Shown: positions 8,411-17,087 of the stretch, one piece after another
Position numbering within the stretch: the stretch's first letter is position 1
Layout of the letters: each line of letters opens with the position of its first letter
Assembly: GCF_016793485.1 (NCBI RefSeq)
Contig: NZ_JAEULZ010000018.1
Coordinates: 1-64,000 of the forward strand
Source of the DNA: Mesorhizobium sp.
Lineage (GTDB): Bacteria > Pseudomonadota > Alphaproteobacteria > Rhizobiales > Rhizobiaceae
Direction: 5' to 3'
DNA: 64,000 bases
Notes under the pieces: model-generated
Told to the model about the DNA's origin: nothing
The model's input: the letters and a program-made list of their open reading frames with translations, nothing else
Database searches by the model: none
Made by a program: the position numbers and the translations under genes

Positions 8411-9730
8411 ATGCTGCCGCAGGAGATCATCCGCAGGAAGCGCGACGGCAAGCCGCTCGCCGCTGACGAGATATCAGCATTCGTCGCCGGTATGACCTCA
8501 GGCAAGGTCACTGAGGGCCAGGTCGCGGCGCTGGCCATGGCGGTTTTCTTCAATGGCATGAGCCGTGACGAGGCGGTGGCGCTGACGACAGCCATGCGCG
8601 ATTCCGGCGAGACGCTCGACTGGTCGGACTTGCCCGGCCCGGTCACCGACAAGCATTCGACGGGCGGCGTCGGCGACAATGTCTCGCTTATGCTCGCGCC
8701 CATCGTCGCTGCCTGCGGGGCCTACGTACCGATGATCTCCGGGCGGGGGCTCGGCCACACCGGCGGCACGCTCGACAAGATGGATGCCATCCCGGGCTAT
8801 GTCAGCCAGCCCGACAACGCGCTCTTCCGCAAGACTGTACGCACCGCCGGCTGCGCAATCATCGGCCAAACGGCCGCGCTCGCGCCCGCCGACAAGCGCT
8901 TCTACGCCATCCGTGACGTCACGGCGACGGTCGAATCCGTGCCGCTCATCACCGCGTCCATCCTTTCCAAGAAACTCGCCGCCGGCCTTGAATCGCTGGT
9001 GCTGGACGTGAAGGTCGGTAACGGCGCCTTCATGCAGAAGAGCCGCGACGCGACCGAACTCGCCACCAGCCTGGTCGAGGTCGCCAACGGAGCCGGCACA
9101 CGCACATCGGCCCTGATCACCGGCATGAACGAGCCGTTGGCGTCGGCCGCCGGCAACGCGGTCGAGGTCATCAACGCGGTCGATTTCCTGTCCGGACGCA
9201 GGCGTGACCGACGGCTCACCGAAGTGACGCTGGCGCTCGCTGCCGAAATGCTGATTGCGACTGGTATAGCAGGCTCCAACAGGGAAGCGCTTTCGCGTGC
9301 CACCCAGGCTCTCGACAGCGGCCGCGCTGCGGAAGCCTTCGGCCGAATGGTCGCCATACTTGGCGGGCCTACTGATTTCATGGAACGGCCCCTGACTTAT
9401 TTGCCGAAAGCCCCGGTCGAACTTGTCGTCTCGTCCGAGAGGAAAGGCTTCGTCACCGGCATCGCCACCCGCGACATCGGCGTCGCCGTGGTCGCGCTCG
9501 GCGGCGGGCGCAGCGCGCCGGAAGACCTGATCGACCATGCGGTCGGCATAACCGGCCTGCTGCCCATCGGGGCCGAAGCGGTACGCGGCGAGCCGCTCGC
9601 CATCGTCCACGCCCGCTCGAAAGCAGACGCCGACAAGGCCGCTGCGGTCATAAGGACAGCCTATACGATTGGCCCGGGCCGGCCTGCAACGCAGAAAGCC
9701 GTCGTGCGCAGGATCGCGCCCACGGCCTGA
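8411..9730 (+). CDS. deoA: thymidine phosphorylase
   Basis: The 439-residue protein aligns in length and motif order with E. coli DeoA (440 aa). It has QEIIRRKRDGKPL at the N-terminus, the family signature SGRGLGHTGGTLDKMDAIPG, DKHSTGGVGDNVSLMLAP and LVLDVKVGNGAFM. It splits thymidine with phosphate to thymine and deoxyribose-1-phosphate. The start is the ATG two bases past the PNP stop. A GTG six bases earlier would also work and would overlap that stop. It is probably the last gene of the import-salvage operon, since the next gene is convergent 9 bases away. Confidence 0.95.
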   Translation: MLPQEIIRRKRDGKPLAADEISAFVAGMTSGKVTEGQVAALAMAVFFNGMSRDEAVALTTAMRDSGETLDWSDLPGPVTDKHSTGGVGDNVSLMLAPIVAACGAYVPMISGRGLGHTGGTLDKMDAIPGYVSQPDNALFRKTVRTAGCAIIGQTAALAPADKRFYAIRDVTATVESVPLITASILSKKLAAGLESLVLDVKVGNGAFMQKSRDATELATSLVEVANGAGTRTSALITGMNEPLASAAGNAVEVINAVDFLSGRRRDRRLTEVTLALAAEMLIATGIAGSNREALSRATQALDSGRAAEAFGRMVAILGGPTDFMERPLTYLPKAPVELVVSSERKGFVTGIATRDIGVAVVALGGGRSAPEDLIDHAVGITGLLPIGAEAVRGEPLAIVHARSKADADKAAAVIRTAYTIGPGRPATQKAVVRRIAPTA

Positions 9731-9739
9731 GGCGCGCAG

Positions 9740-10312
9740 CTACTGCACGAGCATCAGAGCGCCGTTCTCCACCTGGTACTTCGTAAGCCGCCTCAGGAAG
9801 CTCACGCCGATCAGCGTGTCCTTCAACGCACGGTCCTCCAGCACTACCGCGTCTACCTTCTCGACCACAATGCGGCCTATCTGCAGGCTGTCGATCACTG
9901 TGGTCGCCGCCTTCGCCACGCCATTGGCGGTCTTGACCGAATACTGCAAGTCCTCCGGGAGTATCTTGATTCCGATGCGCCGCGCCGTCGAGACGTTAAG
10001 CGCGACGAGGGTGGCCCCGGTGTCAACAAGCCCGTTAATGCTGCGGCCGTTGAGCTTGAAGTCGGCGTTGAAGTGGCCCGCATCGTTAGCGGCTATTCGC
10101 ACCTTGCGGCCTAGCAGGATTTCGGCGCCGGGTTCGATGGAGCGTGTCGTCCTTATGTCCGCCGTGGCGATCTCCGTCGGCAGTTCCTGCTCCTCCTGCC
10201 CCAAGGACCAGAGGATCAGGCCATCGAACAACTCCGGGTTCCGCTGATAGACAAGCGGCACGGAGGCCGATGCAACGGCAAATACCAGCAGTATGATGAG
10301 CTTGCGCAGCAT
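9740..10312 (-). CDS. membrane-anchored retropepsin-like aspartic protease (TIGR02281 type)
   Basis: The 190-residue protein has an N-terminal hydrophobic anchor (residues 3-20) and a linker. A single retroviral-type aspartic protease domain then begins near residue 75 (HFNADFKLNGRSINGLVDTG). The catalytic triad DTGA is at 97-100, and the C-terminal flap IGVSFLRRL is present. Such domains act as homodimers, here presumably in the periplasm. The physiological substrate of this clan AA family is unknown. It is transcribed opposite to deoA, so it is not part of the salvage operon. Confidence 0.88.
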   Translation of the reverse strand: MLRKLIILLVFAVASASVPLVYQRNPELFDGLILWSLGQEEQELPTEIATADIRTTRSIEPGAEILLGRKVRIAANDAGHFNADFKLNGRSINGLVDTGATLVALNVSTARRIGIKILPEDLQYSVKTANGVAKAATTVIDSLQIGRIVVEKVDAVVLEDRALKDTLIGVSFLRRLTKYQVENGALMLVQ

Positions 10313-10434
10313 GGCAAGGTCCGGTTGACGAAGGCCGAACCCTAGCCGGCGAAAGTCAGCGCATGTTTAAGCAAGACGATGCCGGGAGACCGTCGGCCTG
10401 CGTTTCCGCTTGTGACGTTAACGAGAGGTAAAAG

Positions 10435-11064
10435 CTACTTCGTACCGTACATGCGGTCGCCGGCGTCGCCGAGGCCAGGCACGATGTAACCCTTCTCGTT
10501 GAGTCGCTCGTCGATGGAAGCCGTGTAGACCGGCACGTCCGGGTGCGCCTTGGTGAAGCGCTCTATCCCCTCCGGTGCAGCCAGCAGGCAGAGGTAGCGC
10601 AGGTTGGTCGCGCCGCGTCCCTTCAACTTGTCGACCGCCGCAATCGCCGAATTGGCCGTCGCCAGCATCGGATCGACCACGATCACCAGTCTGTCGCCGA
10701 TGTCGCTCGGCGCCTTGAAGAAATATTCCACCGCCTCCAGCGTCTCGTGATCACGGTAAAGACCGATATGTGCGACACGCGCGGCCGGAACCAGGTCGAG
10801 CAGGCCTTCCAGCAGGCCGTTGCCGGCGCGCAGGACCGAGGCAAACACCAGCTTCTTGCCTTCCAGCGTCGGCGCTTCCATCTGCTGGATCGGCGTCTCG
10901 ATCGTCCGGGTCGTCAGCTCCAGATCACGCGTAACCTCATAGCCCAGCAGAAGTGAGATTTCACGCAACAGCCGGCGGAACCCGGCGGTCGACGTCTCCT
11001 TGTCGCGCATGATCGTCAGCTTGTGCTGTACGAGCGGATGGTCGACGACGGTCACGCCTTTCAT
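10435..11064 (-). CDS. upp: uracil phosphoribosyltransferase
   Basis: The 209-residue protein matches Upp throughout. It has [19 protein letters not shown] at the N-terminus, [19 protein letters not shown], the PRPP loop [12 protein letters not shown] and the uracil-binding tail [18 protein letters not shown]. It makes UMP from uracil and PRPP and so completes the pyrimidine salvage route begun by cdd. The ATG at 11064 has a GGAGAA ribosome-binding site 5 bases upstream. A longer frame starting at 11094 is not needed. The ATANS loop replaces the enterobacterial ATGGS, as I recall it does in related alphaproteobacteria. Confidence 0.96.
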   Translation of the reverse strand: MKGVTVVDHPLVQHKLTIMRDKETSTAGFRRLLREISLLLGYEVTRDLELTTRTIETPIQQMEAPTLEGKKLVFASVLRAGNGLLEGLLDLVPAARVAHIGLYRDHETLEAVEYFFKAPSDIGDRLVIVVDPMLATANSAIAAVDKLKGRGATNLRYLCLLAAPEGIERFTKAHPDVPVYTASIDERLNEKGYIVPGLGDAGDRMYGTK

Positions 11065-11258
11065 GATCTTCTCCGGGAACGCTGGCTGAACCACACCCTA
11101 GCGACATTGAAGCTGGAAGGGAAAGGCTTGCTGTCCCAAGACCACAGTTTTTGGGCGCTTCGGCCAACCCGGCCTCGTATCAAGGGAACACAACCACTCA
11201 GGCTGCGTTCATCTGCGACCTGCAGATTCAAGCCGAGGCTGGGGCATAGGAGAAAATC

Positions 11259-11570
11259 ATGAACACCAGATTCGTTGCGATCGCCGCCATCATCCTGACC
11301 GCCGCCCTTGCCGGTTGTTCGGAAACCACGTCGCCACAGGATAGAGCCGCCGGGACCGGCGCTCTGGTCGGGGCAGCGGGCGGCGCGCTTGTAGGCCAGG
11401 CCATTGGCCGTGACACCCGAAGCACGGTCGTCGGCGCGGCTGGCGGCGCACTTCTAGGCGCTGTCGTGGGCACGGCGACAGCGCCACGCGGACAGCAGTA
11501 CTGTCGCTATCGCGACTACAACACCGGACGTGTCTTCGAAGCGCCTTGTGACGACCGCTATTACCGTTAG
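11259..11570 (+). CDS. small lipoprotein with glycine-zipper domain
   Basis: The 103-residue protein has a lipoprotein signal peptide ending in the lipobox LAGC (Cys20), followed by SETTSPQDRAAG. Two glycine-zipper repeats come next (GALVGAAGGALVGQAIG and VVGAAGGALLGAVVGTA). The tail carries two cysteines and aromatic residues (YCRYRDYNTGRVFEAPCDDRYYR region). This is the YMGG/glycine-zipper outer-membrane lipoprotein type. An AGGAGAAAATC-like site precedes the ATG. Function is unknown; relatives are envelope-stress-associated. Confidence 0.85.
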   Translation: MNTRFVAIAAIILTAALAGCSETTSPQDRAAGTGALVGAAGGALVGQAIGRDTRSTVVGAAGGALLGAVVGTATAPRGQQYCRYRDYNTGRVFEAPCDDRYYR

Positions 11571-11618
11571 CGGGCATCCCTCACCCGGGCGGAGGTTCGA
11601 TTCCGCCGAGTTGGTGGC

Positions 11619-12605
11619 CTAAATTCTGCGATGGGCCAGCCTGGCATCTAATTTCGTCAGAAGGCTGGCTCTGGTTTTGCGATCTATGAAGGCTGCTTCG
11701 ATGGCAGTTCGCGTGACGGCCATCAGTTCGGCCTCACTCATCGCAAAGTGTTCGCTCGCGATATCGTATTCATCCTTCAGGGACGTGGCGAAGTAGGGCG
11801 GGTCGTCGGCGTTCAGCGTTACCCGGCACCCCGCTTTCCGGAGCGCGGGGAAAGGATGCTCCGCAAAACTAGGGAAAACCGCGAGCGCCACGTTGGAACC
11901 GGGGCAGCATTCCAGCACGACGCCCTCGTCCGCAATTCGCTTGACGAGGTCGGCATTCTCGATCGCCCTGACGCCGTGCCCGATCCGTGCGGGCCGTATG
12001 TGGTCGAGCGCCGCTTCCACCGTCTCCCATCCCATCAGTTCCCCGGCATGCACCGTGATTCCCAGCCCGGCCTCCCTCGCGATCTCGAAGGCGCGCACGA
12101 AATCCTCGAAATCGCCGATCCGCTCGTCTCCGGCCAATCCGAAACCCGTCACGAGCGGATTCCCGCTTTTCACCGCGAAACGCGCGGCTTGTTCGACAGC
12201 CTCGATCCCGACATGGCGGACGCCGGTCACGATCATGCGGGCCTCGATACCGGTCTTGGCGTTTGCACGCCTGATGCCCTCGCCGAGCGCGTCAGTGTAT
12301 GCCTTCGGGGAAAGTCCTGCCTTGGTGGCGTGATCCGGCGAGATGAAGAACTCCGAATAGATCGCCCCGTCGCGCGCCAGGCTGCTCAGGTAGTGCTCGG
12401 AGAGCAGCGCGTAGTCATCCTCGGTCCGGAACAGATCGGCGGAAAAATCGTAGGCAGCGAGGAAGGAGGTAAAGTCGTGCCAGACAAAGGCTCCGTCCCG
12501 TATGAACGGCGAGGTGTCCCGTCCGTATTTCTTGGCTTGCCGGACGACGAGTTCAGGCGACGCCGCCCCTTCGATGTGGCAGTGGAGTTCTGCTTTCACT
12601 GGCAT
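11619..12605 (-). CDS. add: adenosine deaminase family protein
   Basis: The 328-residue amidohydrolase has the metal site ELHCHIEGAASPELV at the N-terminus. The catalytic block ITVHAGE, RIGHGVRA and the late aspartates in LNADDPPYF follow, all in the ADA order. It deaminates adenosine (or, in some relatives, adenine) to inosine (or hypoxanthine). I start it at the ATG of MPVKAELHCH because relatives begin there. A longer frame to 12668 is open but adds an atypical extension. It sits near the nucleoside cluster with upp and so fits purine salvage. Adenosine versus adenine specificity cannot be read by eye. Confidence 0.88.
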   Translation of the reverse strand: MPVKAELHCHIEGAASPELVVRQAKKYGRDTSPFIRDGAFVWHDFTSFLAAYDFSADLFRTEDDYALLSEHYLSSLARDGAIYSEFFISPDHATKAGLSPKAYTDALGEGIRRANAKTGIEARMIVTGVRHVGIEAVEQAARFAVKSGNPLVTGFGLAGDERIGDFEDFVRAFEIAREAGLGITVHAGELMGWETVEAALDHIRPARIGHGVRAIENADLVKRIADEGVVLECCPGSNVALAVFPSFAEHPFPALRKAGCRVTLNADDPPYFATSLKDEYDIASEHFAMSEAELMAVTRTAIEAAFIDRKTRASLLTKLDARLAHRRI

Positions 12606-12713
12606 GCTGGCATTCCCGGTTGTCCCGCCCGGCGCGACGTGAGGCCGCTTCGCCAACCATAGCGCCACGGTTTATGATGGGCTATGGTCCGCCGCCTTTG
12701 ATTGGTAACGAAA

Positions 12714-13490
12714 ATGTCAGAACAACGATCCACGGCCGGCTCCGACATGGAGACCGCCTACGGCTTCAGAAACGTCGGCGCGAACGAGAAGCAGCCGCTG
12801 GTCAATGAGGTCTTCCACAAGGTCGCCAACCGCTACGACCTGATGAACGACCTGATGTCCGGTGGCCTGCACCGGCTCTGGAAAGATGCGCTGGTGGCGG
12901 CCCTGAACCCGCCCAAGCGCGACGGCTGGCGCGTCCTTGACGTCGCCGGCGGCACGGGCGACATCGCTTTCCGCATCGTCGACGCCTCGCATGGCCACGC
13001 GCACGCAACCGTTCTCGACATCAACGGTTCGATGCTCGGCGTCGGTCGCGAGCGCGCCGATAAGAAAGGCTACGGCGACAAGGTCGATTTCGTCGAGGCG
13101 AACGCCGAACAACTGCCCTTCGCCGACGAGACATTCGACGCCTACACGATCGCCTTCGGCATCCGCAACGTGCCGCGCATCGAAACCGCGCTGGCCGAAG
13201 CCTACCGGGTGCTGAAGCCCGGCGGCCGCATCCTCTGCCTCGAATTCTCCGAGGTCGACATGCCGCTGCTGGACCGTGTCTACGAGGCATGGTCGTTCAA
13301 CGCGATCCCGCGCATCGGCAAGATGGTCGCCGGTGAAAGCGAGCCCTATTCCTATCTGGTGGAATCGATCCGCAAATTTCCCAACCAGGAGAATTTCGCG
13401 GCCATGATCCGGCGTGCCGGATTCGAGCGTGTCACCTATCGCAATTTCACGGGTGGCATCGCCGCCCTGCATTCGGGCTGGAAGCTTTGA
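12714..13490 (+). CDS. ubiE: demethylmenaquinone/2-methoxy-6-polyprenyl-1,4-benzoquinol methyltransferase
   Basis: The 258-residue SAM-dependent methyltransferase has the UbiE start region [20 protein letters not shown] and [22 protein letters not shown] motif I is [14 protein letters not shown], and the UbiE-specific motifs [20 protein letters not shown] and [14 protein letters not shown] follow. It performs the C-methylation step of ubiquinone synthesis. The ATG at 12714 follows TAACGAAA; an in-frame TTG twelve bases upstream is less likely. It forms a pair with ubiB, 13 bases downstream. Confidence 0.96.
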   Translation: MSEQRSTAGSDMETAYGFRNVGANEKQPLVNEVFHKVANRYDLMNDLMSGGLHRLWKDALVAALNPPKRDGWRVLDVAGGTGDIAFRIVDASHGHAHATVLDINGSMLGVGRERADKKGYGDKVDFVEANAEQLPFADETFDAYTIAFGIRNVPRIETALAEAYRVLKPGGRILCLEFSEVDMPLLDRVYEAWSFNAIPRIGKMVAGESEPYSYLVESIRKFPNQENFAAMIRRAGFERVTYRNFTGGIAALHSGWKL

Positions 13491-13503
13491 CGGAATACGC
13501 GTC

Positions 13504-15078
13504 ATGAGCGATTTCAGCGCGGCGCTCCGGCTCTTCAGGGCCGGCTGGATCATGACGCGCGAGGGGGTCGTGGCGGCGCTGCCCGGCGACCAGCTCTCCG
13601 GCCTGCCGCTGCTGGGCTGGCGCGTCGCTCGGCTTTTCACAAAGCGTCGCGCCCGCCGTGCCGGCCGTGGCGACCGTCTCGCCGCAGCCATCGCGCGGCT
13701 TGGCCCCTCCTATGTCAAGCTCGGCCAGTTCCTCGCCACGCGGCCGGACGTCGTCGGAAACGACATGGCGCTCGACCTTGCGCTGTTGCAGGATCGCATG
13801 AAGACCTTCCCACGCGCCGAGGCGGTAGCGGCGATCGAGGGCTCGCTCGGTCAGCCCGTCGGTGCGCTTTTCCTCAAGCTCGGCGACCCCGTCGCCGCCG
13901 CCTCCATCGCCCAGGTCCACGAGGCCGACGTCGAGCGCGACGGCCAGCCGGTCAAGGTCGCCGTCAAGGTCATACGGCCGGGCGTGCGCCGTGCGTTCCA
14001 GAATGACCTCGAGTCCTATTTCCTCGCCGCGCGGCTGCAGGAGCGATTCATTCCTTCGTCGCGCCGCCTGCGTCCCATCGAGGTGACGAAGACGCTCGCC
14101 CAGACCACCAAGATCGAGATGGATCTCAGGCTGGAGGCGGCCGCCCTTTCAGAGATCGGCGAGAACACCAAGGCGGATCCCGGCTTCCGCGTTCCTGCCG
14201 TCGATTGGGCACGCACCGGCCGCGACGTGCTGACGATGGAGTGGATCGACGGCGTCAAGCTCTCGGACGTCGAAGCCCTGCGCGCTGCAGGCCATGACCT
14301 CGAGGTGCTGGCCGCGACGCTCGTCCAGTCCTTCCTGCGCCACACGCTGCGCGACGGCTTCTTCCACGCCGACATGCATCCCGGCAATCTTTTCGTCGAG
14401 GCCGACGGCACCATCGTTGGCGTCGATTTCGGCATCACCGGCCGGCTGGGCAAGAAGGAGCGTCGCTTCCTGGCGGAAATCCTCTACGGCTTCATCACGC
14501 GCGACTATCGCCGTGTTGCCGAGGTGCATTTCGAGGCCGGATACGTGCCGCGCATCCACAATGTCGACGCCTTCGCGCAGGCGATCCGCGCCATCGGCGA
14601 GCCGATCCACGGCCAGCCGGCGGAAACCATCTCCATGGCCCGCTTGCTGACGCTGCTCTTCGAGGTCACCGAGCTTTTCGACATGCAGACGCGCACGGAA
14701 CTCGTGCTGCTGCAGAAGACGATGGTGGTGGTCGAGGGCGTGTCGCGCACGCTCGATCCGCACTTCAACATGTGGAAGACGTCCGAACCCGTCGTCGGTG
14801 ACTGGATCAGGCAGAATCTCGGCCCGCGCGGCATGCTGGACGACGCGCGCGAGGGTGTCGGCGCCCTCGTCTCGCTGGCCCGGCAAGCGCCTGAACTGGC
14901 TCACCGCACCGAACGTCTCTCGCGCGAGATCGACGCCATGGCCGAAAACGGCCTACGCTTCGACGACGACACAGCGCGCCGCATCGGGAAGGCAGAAGCC
15001 CGCGCTACTCGCTGGGGCCGCATCGCGCTCTGGGTCATCGCGCTGACGCTCCTCTGGATAGCCTTCCAGCTCCATTAA
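13504..15078 (+). CDS. ubiB: UbiB family kinase-like protein of ubiquinone biosynthesis
   Basis: The 524-residue ADCK/UbiB protein has the KxGQ motif as YVKLGQFLATRPD, the alanine-rich loop VAAASIAQVHEA, the catalytic loop FFHADMHPGNLFVE and the DFG-equivalent VDFGITGRLG. One hydrophobic anchor lies at the C-terminus (IALWVIALTLLWIAFQ). UbiB-family ATPases support assembly of the ubiquinone-synthesis complex at the inner membrane. Its position right after ubiE fits. The ATG at 13504 is chosen over an upstream start inside ubiE. Confidence 0.95.
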   Translation: MSDFSAALRLFRAGWIMTREGVVAALPGDQLSGLPLLGWRVARLFTKRRARRAGRGDRLAAAIARLGPSYVKLGQFLATRPDVVGNDMALDLALLQDRMKTFPRAEAVAAIEGSLGQPVGALFLKLGDPVAAASIAQVHEADVERDGQPVKVAVKVIRPGVRRAFQNDLESYFLAARLQERFIPSSRRLRPIEVTKTLAQTTKIEMDLRLEAAALSEIGENTKADPGFRVPAVDWARTGRDVLTMEWIDGVKLSDVEALRAAGHDLEVLAATLVQSFLRHTLRDGFFHADMHPGNLFVEADGTIVGVDFGITGRLGKKERRFLAEILYGFITRDYRRVAEVHFEAGYVPRIHNVDAFAQAIRAIGEPIHGQPAETISMARLLTLLFEVTELFDMQTRTELVLLQKTMVVVEGVSRTLDPHFNMWKTSEPVVGDWIRQNLGPRGMLDDAREGVGALVSLARQAPELAHRTERLSREIDAMAENGLRFDDDTARRIGKAEARATRWGRIALWVIALTLLWIAFQLH

Positions 15079-15081
15079 TTT

Positions 15082-15114
15082 GACTGCAGTGCTAGCAATG
15101 CATGCATTGCAGTC
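15082..15114. promoter_or_regulatory. palindromic operator candidate of the toxin-antitoxin operon
   Basis: A perfect 16-base palindrome, GCAATGCATGCATTGC (15095-15110), lies inside a wider 33-base imperfect dyad with GACTGCA/TGCAGTC arms (15082-15088 and 15108-15114). It is 58 bases upstream of the antitoxin start. FitA/VapB-type antitoxins autoregulate by binding such palindromes, so this is the likely FitAB operator. That role is an inference from position and symmetry. Confidence 0.6.
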
Positions 15115-15167
15115 GCGCCATATTCCTCCTATATTTCAGTTGTGCTCCAGGTTTTTGAGGCAGCGAC

Positions 15168-15449
15168 ATGGGCAACGTGACCGTCCGCAAACTCGACGAC
15201 GAAGTGATCCGCGATCTCAGGATAAGCGCGGCGCGCCGGGGCGTGTCGATGGAGCAGGAGGCGCGCGACCGCCTGCGCCAGCCTTTGGTCCGCAAGAATG
15301 AGGCCGAGGCTGCGAAGGAAGACGGCAAACCTCGCTGGCGCCTGAAAGCAAGTATGGAGGAATTGCTGGCACTCGGCCGCAAGCTTGAAAAGCCCGTCGA
15401 CCATAAGGCCGAGTCTGACGCACTCTATGATTATCTCGACAAGGAATGA
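15168..15449 (+). CDS. FitA/VapB-like ribbon-helix-helix antitoxin
   Basis: The 93-residue protein begins with a ribbon-helix-helix DNA-binding segment: MGNVTVRKLDDEVIRDLRI, then SAARRGVSMEQEARDRL. This matches the FitA N-terminus (x-VTVR-x-L-D-x-x). The C-terminal half is charged and would wrap the toxin. A GAGG ribosome-binding site precedes the ATG. Its stop overlaps the toxin gene start by 4 bases (ATGA), the usual coupled order of antitoxin then toxin. Confidence 0.88.
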   Translation: MGNVTVRKLDDEVIRDLRISAARRGVSMEQEARDRLRQPLVRKNEAEAAKEDGKPRWRLKASMEELLALGRKLEKPVDHKAESDALYDYLDKE

Positions 15450-15853
15450 GACTGGTCGTTGATACGTCGGCTCTCATGGCTATCCTTCGCTCGGAGCCAG
15501 AAGCTTCGCACATGCTCGGTATTCTTGGGACGGCAGAGCAAAGCTTGTTCAGCGCGGCGAGTTTGCTTGAAGCATCCATCGTGACTGCAGGAAGGGGAAG
15601 CGAAGGCAACCGTTTGGCCGAACTTGTACAGGATGCGGAACTGGAAATCGTCACCTTCTCGGAAAAGGACGCAGCCGTTGGAGCCGAAGCTTTCCGGCGA
15701 TACGGGCGCGGTAGCAGGCATCCGGCGAATCTCAACTTCGGTGACTGCTTCTCATACGCATTGGCGAAGACACGAAACCTTCCGCTGCTGTTCAAGGGGG
15801 GCGATTTCGTCCATACCGATATCGAACCGGCGCTGAAGCCGGCAAGACGGTGA
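15446..15853 (+). CDS. PIN-domain ribonuclease toxin (VapC/FitB type)
   Basis: The 135-residue protein is a complete PIN domain with all four acidic active-site positions visible: Asp6 in LVVDTSALMAIL, Glu42 in LLEAS, Asp100 in NFGDCFSYALA and Asp120 in KGGDFVHTD. VapC toxins are Mg-dependent RNases that cleave tRNA or rRNA and are neutralised by the antitoxin encoded just upstream. The full active site and intact operator suggest a functional pair. It lies between ubiB and coaBC, only 4 bases before the latter, so readthrough into coaBC is likely. Confidence 0.93.
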   Translation: MRLVVDTSALMAILRSEPEASHMLGILGTAEQSLFSAASLLEASIVTAGRGSEGNRLAELVQDAELEIVTFSEKDAAVGAEAFRRYGRGSRHPANLNFGDCFSYALAKTRNLPLLFKGGDFVHTDIEPALKPARR

Positions 15854-15857
15854 CGGC

Positions 15858-17087
15858 ATGACCCTCGGGGGCAAGCGTATCCTGCTCATCATCGGCGGCG
15901 GCATCGCCGCGTACAAGTCGCTCGACTTGATCCGTCGGCTGCGCGAGCGCGGCGCTTCCGTGCGCTGCGTCATGACTGCGGCCGCGGCCGAGTTCGTGAC
16001 GCCACTGTCGGCCGGCGCGCTCACGGCCGACCATGTCTTCACCGAGCTTTTCGACCGCCAGGACGAGCATGATGTCGGGCATATCCGCCTGTCGCGCGAG
16101 GCCGACATCATCGTCGTCGCGCCGACGACCGCCGACCTGATGGCGAAGCTCGCCAGCGGCCTCGCCAACGACCTCGCCTCGACAGTGCTGCTCGCCACCG
16201 ACAAGAAAGTGCTGATGGCTCCGGCGATGAACCCGAGGATGTGGTCGCATCCCGCCACCCGCCGCAACCACGCGCAACTCGAAAACGACGGCATCGTCTT
16301 CGTCGGGCCGAACAGTGGCGAGATGGCGGAACGTGGCGAGGCCGGAGCCGGTCGCATGGCCGAGCCGCTCGAGATCGTCGCTATGGTCGAGTCGCTTCTC
16401 GACAGCCGCCCGAGGCCGCTCGCCGGCAAGAAGATCATCGTCACCTCGGGCCCGACGCACGAGCCGATCGACCCGGTGCGCTACATCGCCAACCGCTCAT
16501 CCGGCAAGCAGGGGCACGCCATCGCGGCTGCGCTCGCGGCCCTTGGCGCGGACGTACGCCTCGTCTCAGGCCCGGTGACCATCCCCGATCCCGCTGACGT
16601 GAAAACCATCCACGTAGAGCGCGCCGAGGAAATGCGCGATGCGGTCGAGCAGCTCCTCCCGGCCGAAGCCGCAATCTTTGTCGCGGCGGTCGCCGACTGG
16701 CGCACGGCGGATGCTGCCGACCAGAAAATCAAGAAGGTCGCCGGCAAAGGTCCGCCGTCCCTAAAGATGATCGAGAACCCCGACATCCTCGCCACAGTTG
16801 GCCATCACAAAAGGCGCCCTTACCTCGTCGTCGGCTTCGCGGCCGAGACGCAGGACGTGCTGAAGAACGCAGAGTCCAAGCTGAAGAAGAAAGGCGCCGA
16901 CTTCATTGTCGCCAACGATGTCGGCCCGTCGGGCACGTCCAAGGGCGGCGTGATGGGCGGCGACCGCAACCGGGTTAAGATCGTCTCTAAATCAGGCGTC
17001 GAAGAGTGGCCCGAAATGGGCAAGGACGAGGTCGCCGCGAAGCTCGCCGACCTGATCGCGGACAAGTTGCGGACAACGGTGGTCTGA
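15858..17087 (+). CDS. coaBC: bifunctional phosphopantothenoylcysteine decarboxylase / phosphopantothenate-cysteine ligase
   Basis: The 409-residue protein has two domains. The N-terminal flavin-dependent CoaC half shows IGGGIAAYKSLDLIRRL, HIRLSREADIIVVAP (with the catalytic His) and PAMNPRMW. The C-terminal CoaB half starts around residue 190 with IIVTSGPTHEPIDPVRYIAN, then VAAVADW and VGFAAETQD. It converts 4'-phosphopantothenate plus cysteine to 4'-phosphopantetheine for CoA. It begins 4 bases after the toxin stop. Its stop shares a base with the next start (TGATG). Confidence 0.96.
   Translation: MTLGGKRILLIIGGGIAAYKSLDLIRRLRERGASVRCVMTAAAAEFVTPLSAGALTADHVFTELFDRQDEHDVGHIRLSREADIIVVAPTTADLMAKLASGLANDLASTVLLATDKKVLMAPAMNPRMWSHPATRRNHAQLENDGIVFVGPNSGEMAERGEAGAGRMAEPLEIVAMVESLLDSRPRPLAGKKIIVTSGPTHEPIDPVRYIANRSSGKQGHAIAAALAALGADVRLVSGPVTIPDPADVKTIHVERAEEMRDAVEQLLPAEAAIFVAAVADWRTADAADQKIKKVAGKGPPSLKMIENPDILATVGHHKRRPYLVVGFAAETQDVLKNAESKLKKKGADFIVANDVGPSGTSKGGVMGGDRNRVKIVSKSGVEEWPEMGKDEVAAKLADLIADKLRTTVV

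Noticed and set aside
10435..11064. unusual ATANS instead of ATGGS in the PRPP loop of upp
   Set aside because: I recall the same loop in other alphaproteobacterial Upp proteins, so it is a lineage feature rather than a defect.
11590..11625. T-arm-like sequence GGAGGTTCGATTCCGCC after the small lipoprotein gene
   Set aside because: It resembles a tRNA T-loop, but no D-arm, anticodon arm or 3' CCA can be found around it, so a tRNA or tRNA remnant cannot be supported.
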